A stretch of DNA of 64,000 nucleotides from GCA-003244245 sp963712995 (GTDB lineage Bacteria > Actinomycetota > Actinomycetes > Mycobacteriales > Pseudonocardiaceae): NCBI GenBank assembly GCA_963712995.1, contig CAVQKH010000026.1:62001-126000 (forward strand). The letters run 5' to 3'. A program made the translations under genes and the position numbers. Positions 24,671-33,370 of this stretch are shown in pieces. The notes beneath the pieces are model-generated. The model ran no database searches. It saw only the letters and a list, made by a program, of their open reading frames with translations, and was not told the origin of the DNA. Numbering within the stretch: position 1 is the first letter of the stretch; each line of letters opens with the position of its first letter.

Positions 24671-25816
24671 TTACTCTTCAGGTTTGGCACTAGATTTCCA
24701 GAGTCGACAGACAGGCACGATGTCTTCGTGCTCGACACATGACGAGTTGCCCATGACCACTTCCTCGGCCGGACAGCCACCCATACAGGCTGATTCTTTG
24801 CAGTCTCCGCAGGAACTCCGCACCAGCGGTTGAGTGAAGAGGTCGAACTCATTCTCTTCATGATTGAGCTCGATCCGGCCATCGTTCATGCGGGCGAAGT
24901 AGAGATCGGTGTCGAATAGGTAAGAGCAGACATAGCAACGCCCGTCGGGGAAGATTGAAATGCGATCCAGTGTCCGGCCGATACATCCTTGGTAGCCCTC
25001 GGCCTGGTAGCGCTCCATCTGGTCTCGTCGGGCATACGTCGGCTGGTACCACACCTGTGTGCGGTACTGCGGCGCGACGTTATTTAAGGTCTCACAGAAA
25101 GCGACCCATTCGTGAGGAGACATGGCCATCTCTGGATTCCCGTGTCCGATACCGATGGTCGAGAAGACGTGGAACTTGACCAGTGAGACACCCAGCTCGT
25201 CGGCGATACCGAGGAGTTGCAACGCGTCTCTCCGGTTGGCCTGGTTGACCGTGCAGATGATGCGGGTGTCGAAACCTCGTTGCGCGATCTCAGCGGTTGT
25301 TTCGAGAGCCTTATCGAATGTCTCCGCGCCACGAACAGCGTCATGCGATGCCGCAGTCCCGCCGTCGAGACTTACTTGCACATACGCGAAATCCTCGGGC
25401 TCGAGCTGCCGGAACTTACGCAGCGCCGGTAGTTGGGCGTTAGTCGTGGTGATGACATGTTCATAGCCGATTCGCTTCGCCGCCCGGATCGCGCCGCAGT
25501 AGTCTGGGTGCAGCGTGGGCTCACCACCTAGAATTGTGAGTTTGCTGCCGCCCATGCTCCGCCAGATGGTCAATGTTTCCACAATCTGCGGCAGAGACAT
25601 CTTGAGCGCCCGATCGAGACGTTCGCCCATATAGCAGTGCTCACAGCGCAGCTGACAGGCTTCGGTGATGTAAAGATAGACATTACGGAATCGGCCGTAG
25701 GCAACCCTGTCGATGCGCTCAGGTTGGGATACGGTCGCTCCACGTGGCATACGGGCATGGCCATAGCCGTCGCTCACGTCTGCGCAGCGTGGCATGGGCA
25801 ATGATACTGCAGGCAT
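24671..25816 (-). CDS. Radical SAM/SPASM domain enzyme
   Basis: Predicted 381-residue enzyme. The AdoMet cluster is bound by Cys54, Cys58 and Cys61 in EACQLRCEHCYMG, followed by LGGEPTLHPD. The C-terminal SPASM part supplies cysteines for auxiliary clusters: CIGR, FPDGRCYVC, then CGDC, ACMGGC and a last NSSCVEH. SPASM enzymes modify peptides (RiPPs, sactionine or Lys-Trp type) or small molecules. No precursor peptide is evident, and the neighbours (nucleotide kinase, cupin, Nudix) suggest a small-molecule or nucleotide substrate. Start ATG 25816 follows AAGGAGC. Confidence 0.9.
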   Translation of the reverse strand: MPAVSLPMPRCADVSDGYGHARMPRGATVSQPERIDRVAYGRFRNVYLYITEACQLRCEHCYMGERLDRALKMSLPQIVETLTIWRSMGGSKLTILGGEPTLHPDYCGAIRAAKRIGYEHVITTTNAQLPALRKFRQLEPEDFAYVQVSLDGGTAASHDAVRGAETFDKALETTAEIAQRGFDTRIICTVNQANRRDALQLLGIADELGVSLVKFHVFSTIGIGHGNPEMAMSPHEWVAFCETLNNVAPQYRTQVWYQPTYARRDQMERYQAEGYQGCIGRTLDRISIFPDGRCYVCSYLFDTDLYFARMNDGRIELNHEENEFDLFTQPLVRSSCGDCKESACMGGCPAEEVVMGNSSCVEHEDIVPVCRLWKSSAKPEE

Positions 25817-25827
25817 GGTCTTGCTCC

Positions 25828-26490
25828 TTAGAAAAGAAGAGACGTAAGTTCTTGGGTGGTAACATCGAGGGACTGACTGCCGTCAAGGCGTGTGACGGTA
25901 ATACCAGCGTTCGATAAGGCGCACCGGATGCCTCCGACCGTCTGGTAGTAGCGCTGGTTACGTGTCTCATAGACGACTGGGATATCACCTCGGCGGGTAT
26001 GCAACAGATGCTCGCAGCGGGCACAGCGCCCCGGATCGACCGCGCTTGCCATCGCAGGCAGGCGCGGATCACACAGCGGATCGCGTTCGCAATGGTGACA
26101 GACTCGTCGTGACACGGCGCGCCGACGCAAGACGTCCGGATCGGCAACTAGCTCGATCACCCGCACAACGCAGCCCGGAGCAAGTTGCCGCAGCACTGAA
26201 AGAAACCGCCCTACCTGTGTCCCTCTACCCGGAAAGCTATCGAGCAGTAACGTATGCGCCTCACCCTTGCAGATGAGGTTCTCCAGGTACCCACGCACGC
26301 TCGTGATAACGGTGATGTCATCGATCCAACCCAGTCCCTCAGCATTCGTGACAGTAGCGGCCAGACTGTTTTCTGGTACGTGTTCTCGAAGACGGAACAC
26401 CCGCGTGCCAGGGAGTCGGCCAATCTGCATCGCCAAGGTGGTTTTGCCCACGGCCGGGGGCCCGATAACCGCAACTACGTTGACCAGCAT
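25828..26490 (-). CDS. P-loop kinase with zinc-finger insert
   Basis: Predicted 220-residue kinase of the adenylate-kinase/AAA_17 class. Walker A is GPPAVGKTT (10-18); LLLDSFPGRGTQVGRF is the nucleoside-binding region. A four-cysteine element, CHHCERDPLC...CARC, sits where adenylate kinases carry a zinc LID. It probably phosphorylates a nucleotide or nucleotide-like compound. It is 11 bases upstream of the radical SAM gene on the same strand. ATG 26490 was chosen; longer in-frame starts lack a P-loop-like context. Confidence 0.75.
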   Translation of the reverse strand: MLVNVVAVIGPPAVGKTTLAMQIGRLPGTRVFRLREHVPENSLAATVTNAEGLGWIDDITVITSVRGYLENLICKGEAHTLLLDSFPGRGTQVGRFLSVLRQLAPGCVVRVIELVADPDVLRRRAVSRRVCHHCERDPLCDPRLPAMASAVDPGRCARCEHLLHTRRGDIPVVYETRNQRYYQTVGGIRCALSNAGITVTRLDGSQSLDVTTQELTSLLF

Positions 26491-26621
26491 GGGCAATCCT
26501 GTTTCCTTAGTTGGGCCTGGAACCGGCTGGCCGCCGGGAGTCGATTCGGGGCATCTCTTAACCGGCGGCCAGCCGGAAGTTTGCATGACCGCAGCGAGAT
26601 CCAGGCTGTCGGTCACTGCGG

Positions 26622-26831
26622 TCACCGGGCCCGTGCCAGGATCGATTCCGCCAGTGTGATCATGTCGGTCTTGCCGAGTGTGACTCCGGGTACGCCCAGG
26701 CCGTGGATCGTCCAGGATCCGTTCTCCTCGTGAATGATCACCAGAGTGGCACTGCTCTGGTCGTCGTTGCGCCGGCCCTGGGCGATGAGCCGGGCACGCT
26801 CACCAGGGACATGGTCACTCACGTTAATCAC
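26622..26831 (-). CDS. Hypothetical protein, 69 aa
   Basis: A small protein I do not recognise. The core TLVIIHEENGSWTIHGLG then VTLGKTDMITLAESIL looks like a small alpha/beta domain. It has no Cys/Ser/Thr-rich core and so is a poor RiPP precursor candidate. It is the first gene of the minus-strand operon. Start: GTG 26831 or the GTG three codons later. Confidence 0.6.
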   Translation of the reverse strand: MINVSDHVPGERARLIAQGRRNDDQSSATLVIIHEENGSWTIHGLGVPGVTLGKTDMITLAESILARAR

Positions 26832-27108
26832 CGGGCGACCCGGCCGCAGGTCTGTTTCCCTACGTGGCGCGTGGTGATCGCCTGGGCATCAGCGGGACTT
26901 CTCGCACGTCCTGTCGGGTGATTGACTGGCACGGTAGTTACCTTTCGGACTGTCTCTCACTGACCCACATCGAGGTACTGTGCATCGAGAAAAGACCGTG
27001 AGTTGACAGGTGGGGTAACGGGTGAGGCCACGCGCACCTGGTGGGCGCTAAGCTGGTAACCGGTATGTGCGGTCTAGTGGGTCGTGAACGACAGGGAGTG
27101 GGAAGCGC
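26832..27108. promoter_or_regulatory. Divergent promoter region of the island operons
   Basis: This 277-base non-coding gap separates the radical SAM operon from the HTH regulator gene. TTGACA occurs at 27003-27008 on the plus strand, but no clear -10 follows. The sequence GGTAACCGGTA near 27055 is a partial dyad that could be an operator. Confidence 0.45.
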
Positions 27109-28554
27109 ATGGCTCGTCAACCCGAATTTCTTACCGAACAGCAGCGGGCGCTGGGCCGGTACCTGAGGGCCCTTCGGGAAGCGGCCAGTCTTTACCAGGC
27201 AGATATCGCGCGGGCTGTGCCCTGCGACCGCACGACCGTGACACACGCCGAAGCAGGCTCACAGCTACCAGCGAGCGATTTCTGGGAGAAAGCGGATCGG
27301 CTTGTTGGTGCGAATGGCGCTCTGATCGCCAGATATGATGAGTTAATTAGCGCCAGAACCGCCTATCTCGCCGAACAACAAGCCAAGCGGCGAACCCAGG
27401 CCCAAGCCACCGTCGAACAGCTCACAGCGGATTCCTCTGTAAAATCCGAACAGGCAGGTCGCGGCGGTTCTGATGATGGCCTACCCGCAGCGCCTACGAG
27501 AGATTACGCACGACAGCGGCGGAAAACTCTCAAATTAGGTCTTACCGCCGTCCTTACTCCCGAAATTCTGAGCAGAGTGCTGGCTGACGCTGCCGATGAA
27601 GCAATGGAGTTTACCCAAGCCACCGCGTTGAGCGCTGTCGGACAGGGCACGCTTGAACATCTTGAATTAGTAATAAGCGATCTTAATCAAATTTATTCAA
27701 AAGACCCACCCGCTGAGCATTTTGTCGTGGCCCGGGTCTATCGGTCACGAGTTGATGAGCTGATCCGTGGTCGCCATACTCTGAAAGAGTTGCAAGCGCT
27801 CTATGTTTGCGCTGCGTGGCTATCGGAACTATTAGCTTGGCTGGCGCACGATCTCGGCAACTCCCGCACCGCGCAGGCATTCGCTCATGACTGCTACACC
27901 TACGCCGATGAAGTAGGACATGGTGAACTATGCGGGTGGGCGGCCGACGCCATGGCGTCAATCACCATCTATTCCGAACGTCCACACAGCGCAGTGAGGG
28001 CTGCGATGAGAGGTGCTACCAAGGTTCCGAGCGGCCATCCGCTGGCTGTTCGGCTCCGCGCGCAAGCAGCCCGCGCCCATGCCCTACTGGGCCAACGGGA
28101 ACCGTGTGAAACACTCTTCGGCGAAGCTCAACGGTTGCACGAGCGGTTGCCTGCTAGAGCACCCAGCCGATTCACCATAGATACCGGTGCCCTTGCTTCC
28201 TATGCCATGACTGCCTACCCGGCGTCCGCCTACGCTTGGCTAGGAGACTTCAGAACAGCCCGCGACCACGCCGAAGCAGCCCTAGCGGTGCATGAGTCAG
28301 CGCCGCCTGCCAGTAAGTCACCAAGCCGGGAGGCCATCGCCCGGCTTGATCTGGCCACGGCGCTGGCTCAATTAGGCACCCCCGATGAGGCAGTCATCCT
28401 CGGCTGCCAAGCATTGACATCGTCACGTGTGGTCACATCGGTGCTGCTGCGTGCACGCGATCTTAACAAGGTATTGGTGAACCGGTATCCGAACTTAGCT
28501 TGTGTCCGCGAGTTTCACGAACAGTACCGGCACATCGTTCAACGTGGCCGCTAA
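27109..28554 (+). CDS. HTH regulator with TPR-like C-terminal domain
   Basis: Predicted 481-residue regulator. The N-terminus (15-75) is an XRE-type helix-turn-helix: LGRYLRALREAASLYQADIA then CDRTTVTHAEAG. A linker rich in Gln/Ala follows, then from about 140 a helical TPR-like sensor with LAWLAHDLGNSRTAQAFAHD and AYAWLGDFRTARDHAEAAL. Such proteins respond to peptides or metabolites. It diverges from the radical SAM operon and is the likely local switch. Start ATG 27109 follows GGGAGTGGGAAG. Confidence 0.85.
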   Translation: MARQPEFLTEQQRALGRYLRALREAASLYQADIARAVPCDRTTVTHAEAGSQLPASDFWEKADRLVGANGALIARYDELISARTAYLAEQQAKRRTQAQATVEQLTADSSVKSEQAGRGGSDDGLPAAPTRDYARQRRKTLKLGLTAVLTPEILSRVLADAADEAMEFTQATALSAVGQGTLEHLELVISDLNQIYSKDPPAEHFVVARVYRSRVDELIRGRHTLKELQALYVCAAWLSELLAWLAHDLGNSRTAQAFAHDCYTYADEVGHGELCGWAADAMASITIYSERPHSAVRAAMRGATKVPSGHPLAVRLRAQAARAHALLGQREPCETLFGEAQRLHERLPARAPSRFTIDTGALASYAMTAYPASAYAWLGDFRTARDHAEAALAVHESAPPASKSPSREAIARLDLATALAQLGTPDEAVILGCQALTSSRVVTSVLLRARDLNKVLVNRYPNLACVREFHEQYRHIVQRGR

Positions 28555-28566
28555 GGGAGGCGGGGC

Positions 28567-28920
28567 ATGAGCGATACCGTACCCAGCCACCGACTCAACC
28601 TCCGTAAGCCGTACCTGAAGTTAATTGCCGACGGCATCAAAACAGTTGAAGTCCGTGTCGGCTACCCAAGGATGCGCAAAATCCAAGCAGGTCACGAACT
28701 GACCTTCGTCTCTGGTGACGACACCGTCGCCACACGCGTGAATCGAGTCACCGAGTACGAAAACTTCGAGGCAATGCTCGACCATGAGGATGCCGTTGCC
28801 ATCGGCGGAGACCTCGGAGAGTCGAGGGATGAACTGCTGGCTGTTATCCGGGAGATATACCCACCGGAAAAAGAAAAACTCGGCGTGCTCGCCATACAGA
28901 TTGAACGAATTGCGCGTTGA
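28567..28920 (+). CDS. ASCH domain protein
   Basis: Predicted 117-residue ASCH/PUA-like protein. LNLRKPYLKLIADGIKTVEV is the typical opening, with RVGYPRM and GHELTFVSG forming the barrel. ASCH proteins bind RNA or hydrolyse modified nucleosides such as N4-acetylcytidine. It lies 12 bases after the regulator with a strong GGGAGGCGGGG site, so the two form one operon. A link to the nucleotide-like chemistry across the promoter is inference. Confidence 0.85.
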   Translation: MSDTVPSHRLNLRKPYLKLIADGIKTVEVRVGYPRMRKIQAGHELTFVSGDDTVATRVNRVTEYENFEAMLDHEDAVAIGGDLGESRDELLAVIREIYPPEKEKLGVLAIQIERIAR

Positions 28921-28972
28921 GTGCAGTAATAGAACCTCGGTTCCAAGGGTCTCCTAGTGCATACTCACCGCC

Positions 28973-29305
28973 ATGGTTACCAGTACACCGCGCCGGGCCA
29001 GGGGGCGCACACTCATCAACGTAGACCCTGATCAGCTGATATGAGTCTTGCTCGCCCATGAGTCGACCGACCGCGAGCGGCAGATCGACAACCAGCGCAG
29101 CAACCTTCGCGCGCAGGTGGCGCGGATAGGCGGGCGGATCGACCGGGAGATCCCGGAGAATGCCGTGGTGCCGGATATTGATCGGGCGATGCGTGACCCG
29201 CGCACGCTGGGAGACCTGATCGACGTGGTTGAATGTACGGTTTTTGTCGCCAGCCTGATGCGACGCCCGCCGATCACCGGCAGCTCTGGAGACAGCAGTT
29301 GCTGA
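28973..29305 (+). pseudogene. Serine recombinase remnant
   Basis: From ATG 28973 the frame reads MVTSTPRRARGRTL then INVDPDQLI and hits TGA. It continues in frame as VLLAHESTDRERQIDNQRSN, ARIGGRIDREI, and then, after missing sequence, DIDRAMRDPRTLGDLIDVVE. These are pieces of the catalytic domain of a large serine recombinase. The stop and the internal deletion make it non-functional. It lies 58 bases inside the right-hand direct repeat, as expected for an integrase next to its attachment site. Confidence 0.65.
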
Positions 29306-29362
29306 GACGGGCTGTGTGCTCCTCGCGCGCAGCAGCCTCCGATGACGATCGCGGTGGCCACC

Positions 29363-29418
29363 GGTCATCGTGAGATGCGCGCCTGCGCAATGATGGCGCC
29401 ATGACCACCACTCAGCTG
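29363..29418. repeat. Right copy of island-flanking direct repeat
   Basis: This is the counterpart of 21000-21058, from GGTCATCGTGA to CAGCTG, including the true aroA start codon at 29401. About nine substitutions and a 3-base gap separate the copies. Together they look like the duplicated SRAP-aroA intergenic junction left by an integration event. Confidence 0.75.
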
Positions 29419-30690
29419 CCGTGGGCTGCGCCGCAGGCGGACGGACCGGTGCGGGCCACCGTCACCGTCCCGGGATCGAAGTCGATCACCAACCGGGCGC
29501 TGCTGCTCACCGCGCTGGCCGGCACCGGCGGCACCATCCGGCGAGCGCTGCGCAGCCGCGACACCGACCTCATGGTCGGCGCCCTGAGTGCCCTGGGCAT
29601 GCCGATCACCAGCCGCGATGACGAGCTTCAGGTAGAAGCGCACGGCGGCCTGCGTGGTCCGGCCACAGTGGACTGCGGACTGGCCGGCACGGTGATGCGC
29701 TTCGTGCCGCCGCTGGCCGCGCTGGCCGATGGCCCGGTTCGCTTCGACGGTGACGAGCGGGCCCGGCAGCGGCCGATGGCCGCGATGCTGGCAGCGCTGC
29801 GCGCCCTGGGTTGCCGGATCGACGGGGACGCGTTGCCGTTCGTGCTGCACGGCGCCGGCCGGTTGCCCGGCGGTGCGGTACGCATCGACGCGTCGGGCTC
29901 CTCGCAGTTCGTCTCCGGCCTGCTGCTCTCCGCCGCCGGGTACGAGGCCGGGATCACGATCCAGCACGACGGCCCGCCGGTCCCCTCCCGGCCGCATATC
30001 GAGATGACCGTGCAGATGCTGACCGAGCGTGGCATCACCGTGGACACCGACGGAGCCACCCGGTGGACGGTCGCGCCCGGGCCCGTCGCCGGCGGCGACT
30101 ACGACGTCGAGCCCGACCTGTCCAACGCGACGGTGTTCCTGGCGGCGGCCGCGGTCACCGGTGGGCAGGTCACCGTGCCGGGCTGGCCAGCGCGCACCAC
30201 CCAGGCCGGCGACGCGATCCGCCCGCTGCTGGCCCAGATGGGCTGCCGGGTTGACCTGCACGAGCACGGGCTGACCGTCCGCGGCCCCGACCGGCTCGAG
30301 GGCCTCGACGCCGACCTGCACGACATCGGGGAGCTCACCCCCACCGTCGCGGCGCTGGCCGCGTTGGCGGGCACGCCCTCGACGCTGCGCGGGATCGCGC
30401 ATCTGCGCGGGCATGAGACCGACCGGCTGGCCGCGCTGGCCACCGAGATCAACGCGCTGGGCGGCGACGTCCGGGAGACCCCCGACGGCCTGGAGATCCG
30501 TCCCCGGTCGTTGCGCGGGGACCCCGGCCGTCCGTGGGGCGTCTACGCCGATCACCGGATGGCCACCGCGGGCGCGATCCTGGGCCTGGTGGTGCCGGGG
30601 ATCGCCGTCGACGACATCGCCGCGACGTCCAAGACGCTACCGCAGTTCCCGGCCAGCTGGTCGGCGATGCTGGCCGGTGGTGGCACCTGA
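29401..30690 (+). CDS. aroA: 3-phosphoshikimate 1-carboxyvinyltransferase (EPSP synthase)
   Basis: Predicted 429-residue enzyme of the shikimate pathway that joins phosphoenolpyruvate to shikimate 3-phosphate. VPGSKSITNRALLLTAL binds substrate, DCGLAGTVMRFVPP carries the PEP-site Arg, and the late motif is ETDRLAAL with DHRMATAGAI. The length is normal. Its upstream region is the island's right repeat, so its promoter may have come with the island copy. Confidence 0.96.
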   Translation: MTTTQLPWAAPQADGPVRATVTVPGSKSITNRALLLTALAGTGGTIRRALRSRDTDLMVGALSALGMPITSRDDELQVEAHGGLRGPATVDCGLAGTVMRFVPPLAALADGPVRFDGDERARQRPMAAMLAALRALGCRIDGDALPFVLHGAGRLPGGAVRIDASGSSQFVSGLLLSAAGYEAGITIQHDGPPVPSRPHIEMTVQMLTERGITVDTDGATRWTVAPGPVAGGDYDVEPDLSNATVFLAAAAVTGGQVTVPGWPARTTQAGDAIRPLLAQMGCRVDLHEHGLTVRGPDRLEGLDADLHDIGELTPTVAALAALAGTPSTLRGIAHLRGHETDRLAALATEINALGGDVRETPDGLEIRPRSLRGDPGRPWGVYADHRMATAGAILGLVVPGIAVDDIAATSKTLPQFPASWSAMLAGGGT

Positions 30691-31706
30691 GCCGGCCGGG
30701 GAGCCGCTCCCCTAGCGGGCCCGGGGCGGGACGCGGTCTCGACGAGTCCGACGTCCGGGTCCGGCCGGGGCGCGGCGGTTCCCGGCCCCGCACCAAGCGC
30801 CGACCCGAACACGCGGACGCGACCAGCGCGATGGTGGTGGCGGTGGACCGCGGCCGATGGACCTGCGCGCCCGACGCCGACCCGGCGATCCGGGTGACCG
30901 CGATGCGGGCCCGCGAGCTCGGGCGCACCCCGGTGGTGGTGGGCGATCAGGTGGGGCTGGTCGGCGATGTCAGCGGCCTACCGGATGGGCTGGCCCGGAT
31001 CGTGCGGGTCGAGGAGCGATCCAGCGTGCTACGCCGCACGGCCGACGACGACGACCCCTACGAGCGCATCGTGGTGGCCAACGCCGAGCAGCTGCTCATC
31101 GTGTCCGCACTCGCCGACCCCCCGCCAAGCCTTGGCCTGATCGATCGGTGCCTGGTCGCCGCCTACGCCGGTGGCCTGGAACCGGTGCTCTGCCTGACCA
31201 AGCGGGATCTCGCCGCGCCGGATGCGGTGCTGGAGCGCTACGCGGCGCTGGGGTTGCCGGTGCTGGTCACCAGCCCGGAACTCGGGGTGGATTCAGTGCG
31301 CTCCCGGCTGGCGGGCCGGGTCTCGGCGCTGGTCGGGCATTCCGGAGTGGGCAAGTCGACGCTGGTGAACCGGCTCGTGCCAGACGCCTTCCGGGCTACC
31401 GCGGCGGTCAGCGGGGTCGGCAAAGGACGGCACACCTCCTCCTCGGCGGTGGCGCTGCCGCTGCCGGGCGGCGGGTGGGTGGTGGACACCCCGGGGATCC
31501 GCTCCTTCGGGCTGGCGCACGTGACGCCCGACGATGTGGTGCGCGCCTTCGGAGATCTGGCCGAGGCGATCGCGGACTGCCCGCGGGGCTGCACCCATCT
31601 CGGCCCACCCGCCGACCCGGAGTGCGCCCTGGACGACCTCGCCGGCGCCGCCCACCGCCGGGCGATGTCGGTTCGGGTCTTGCTTGCTGCGCTCGCCAAC
31701 CCGTGA
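30687..31706 (+). CDS. rsgA: Ribosome small subunit-dependent GTPase A
   Basis: Predicted circularly permuted GTPase that checks 30S maturation. An OB-fold N-terminus is followed by G4 (LTKRDL), G1 (GHSGVGKST), G3 (DTPGIRSF) and a C-terminal zinc site, CPRGC then H and C in THLGPPADPEC. Homologues have the LDESDVRVRPGRG segment near their start, so translation should begin upstream of it, but the only nearby in-frame candidate is a CTG at 30687 that overlaps the aroA stop. ATG 30831 would drop the first 48 residues. The start is therefore open. Confidence 0.88.
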   Translation: MSRPGSRSPSGPGAGRGLDESDVRVRPGRGGSRPRTKRRPEHADATSAMVVAVDRGRWTCAPDADPAIRVTAMRARELGRTPVVVGDQVGLVGDVSGLPDGLARIVRVEERSSVLRRTADDDDPYERIVVANAEQLLIVSALADPPPSLGLIDRCLVAAYAGGLEPVLCLTKRDLAAPDAVLERYAALGLPVLVTSPELGVDSVRSRLAGRVSALVGHSGVGKSTLVNRLVPDAFRATAAVSGVGKGRHTSSSAVALPLPGGGWVVDTPGIRSFGLAHVTPDDVVRAFGDLAEAIADCPRGCTHLGPPADPECALDDLAGAAHRRAMSVRVLLAALANP

Positions 31707-31716
31707 GCTGGACGTC

Positions 31717-33348
31717 CTACCCGGTCATGTGCGGGTAGGTGTGGTCAGTAGGCGGGGTGAAGGTCTCCTTGATGGTGCGCGGACTGGTCCAGCGGAGCAG
31801 GTTGAGCGATGAGCCGGCCTTATCGTTGGTGCCTGATGCCCGGGAGCCGCCGAAGGGCTGGCGGCCGACGACCGCGCCGGTGGGCTTGTCGTTGACATAG
31901 AAATTGCCCGCAGCGAAGCGCAGCGCCGCCTGGGCCTGCACCACCGCGGCCCGGTCGGTCGCGAACACCGCGCCGGTCAGCGCGTACGGGCTGGTGGAGT
32001 CGACCACATCGAGGATCGACGTGTAGTCGGAGTCGGGGTAGACGTGCACCGCGAGGATCGGCCCGAAGTACTCGGTCGCGAACACGTCGTGCTTGGGGTC
32101 GGCGCTGACCAACACTGTCGGCTGCACGAACCAGCCCTGCGAGTCATCGCAACCGCCGCCGGCGAGGACCTCGATCGAGGGGTCGGTGACCACCCGCGCC
32201 AGCAGGTCGCGATGCTTGCCGAAGGCACGCGCGTCGATCACCGCGCCACCGAAGTTCGACAGGTCGGCGATGTCGCCGTAGCGGATCGTGCGGGTGGTGT
32301 CGGCGAGTGCCTCGCGCAGGCCGCCGTCCCACAGCGAGCGGGGAAGGTAGGCCCGGGACACCGCGGAGCACTTCTGTCCCTGGTACTCGAACGCCCCCCG
32401 AACCAGCGCGGTCGTCACCGCCGCGGGGTCAGCCGAGGGGTGCGCTACCACGAAGTCTTTGCCCCCGGTCTCACCCACGATGCGCGGGTAGCTGCGGTAG
32501 CGATCCAGGTGATCGGCGATGGTGCGCCAGAGCGTCTTGAAGGTCCTGGTGGACCCGGTGAAGTGCAACCCGGCGAAGTCCGGATCGGCCAGTGCGACCT
32601 CACTGACCACTGCCCCGTGGCCGGTCACCATGTTGATCACCCCTGGCGGTAACCCAGCGGCCTCCAGCAACCGCATCGTATGGTGCGCGGCGAGCTGCTG
32701 GTTGAGGGTCGGTTTCCACACCACCGTGTTGCCCATCAGCGCGGGCGCAGTGGGCAGGTTTCCCGCGATCGCGGTGAAATTGAACGGAGTGATCGCGGTG
32801 ACGAAACCCTCCAGCGGGCGGTACTCCATCCGGTTCCACTCGCCGGCCGGCGAGTTCGGCTGCTGGGCCAGGATCTGGCGGGCGTGGTGCACATTGAACC
32901 GCCAGAAGTCGATCAGCTCGCAGGCCGCGTCGATCTCGGCCTGCTGCACCGACTTCGACTGACCGAGCATGGTGGCGGCGTTGAGCGTGTCCCGCCACGG
33001 GCCTGCCAGCAGCTCCGCGGCGCGCAGCAGGATCGCGGCGCGCTCGTCGAAGGGCAGCTCGCGCCAGGCCGGGGCGGCGTCGAGCGCGGCCCGGACGGCG
33101 TCGGCGACGTCGGAGTGGTCGGCCTGCGCGCTGGTGCCGAGCACGTGGGCGTGCCGGTGCGGGGCGACCACGTCGAACGGCTCCCCGGCCGCCATCCGTT
33201 GCACCCCGCCGATGGTCATCGTGAGCTCGGTGCGCCGAGCCGAGAGCTCGGCCAGTGCGCGGGTCAGCGACTCACGTTCCGCGCTTCCCGGCAGGTAGCC
33301 GCGGACAGCCTCGTTACGTGGCGCTGGAGTAGAGGTGACCGCATCCAT
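31717..33348 (-). CDS. pruA: 1-pyrroline-5-carboxylate dehydrogenase
   Basis: Predicted 543-residue aldehyde dehydrogenase that oxidises glutamate semialdehyde to glutamate in proline catabolism. ITPFNFTAIAGNLP binds NAD, GETGGKDFV holds the general base Glu, and YQGQKCSA the catalytic Cys. The length and the C-terminal KAGSSLNLLRWTSPR are typical of PruA type 1. No proline dehydrogenase is next to it. Start ATG 33348 behind GGGAG. Confidence 0.94.
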   Translation of the reverse strand: MDAVTSTPAPRNEAVRGYLPGSAERESLTRALAELSARRTELTMTIGGVQRMAAGEPFDVVAPHRHAHVLGTSAQADHSDVADAVRAALDAAPAWRELPFDERAAILLRAAELLAGPWRDTLNAATMLGQSKSVQQAEIDAACELIDFWRFNVHHARQILAQQPNSPAGEWNRMEYRPLEGFVTAITPFNFTAIAGNLPTAPALMGNTVVWKPTLNQQLAAHHTMRLLEAAGLPPGVINMVTGHGAVVSEVALADPDFAGLHFTGSTRTFKTLWRTIADHLDRYRSYPRIVGETGGKDFVVAHPSADPAAVTTALVRGAFEYQGQKCSAVSRAYLPRSLWDGGLREALADTTRTIRYGDIADLSNFGGAVIDARAFGKHRDLLARVVTDPSIEVLAGGGCDDSQGWFVQPTVLVSADPKHDVFATEYFGPILAVHVYPDSDYTSILDVVDSTSPYALTGAVFATDRAAVVQAQAALRFAAGNFYVNDKPTGAVVGRQPFGGSRASGTNDKAGSSLNLLRWTSPRTIKETFTPPTDHTYPHMTG

Positions 33349-33370
33349 AGTTGTCTCCCGACCACGGGTC

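Noticed and set aside
26622..26831. 69-residue protein as a RiPP precursor for the SPASM enzyme
   Set aside because: No Cys/Ser/Thr-rich core or leader-like layout; it looks like a folded small domain.
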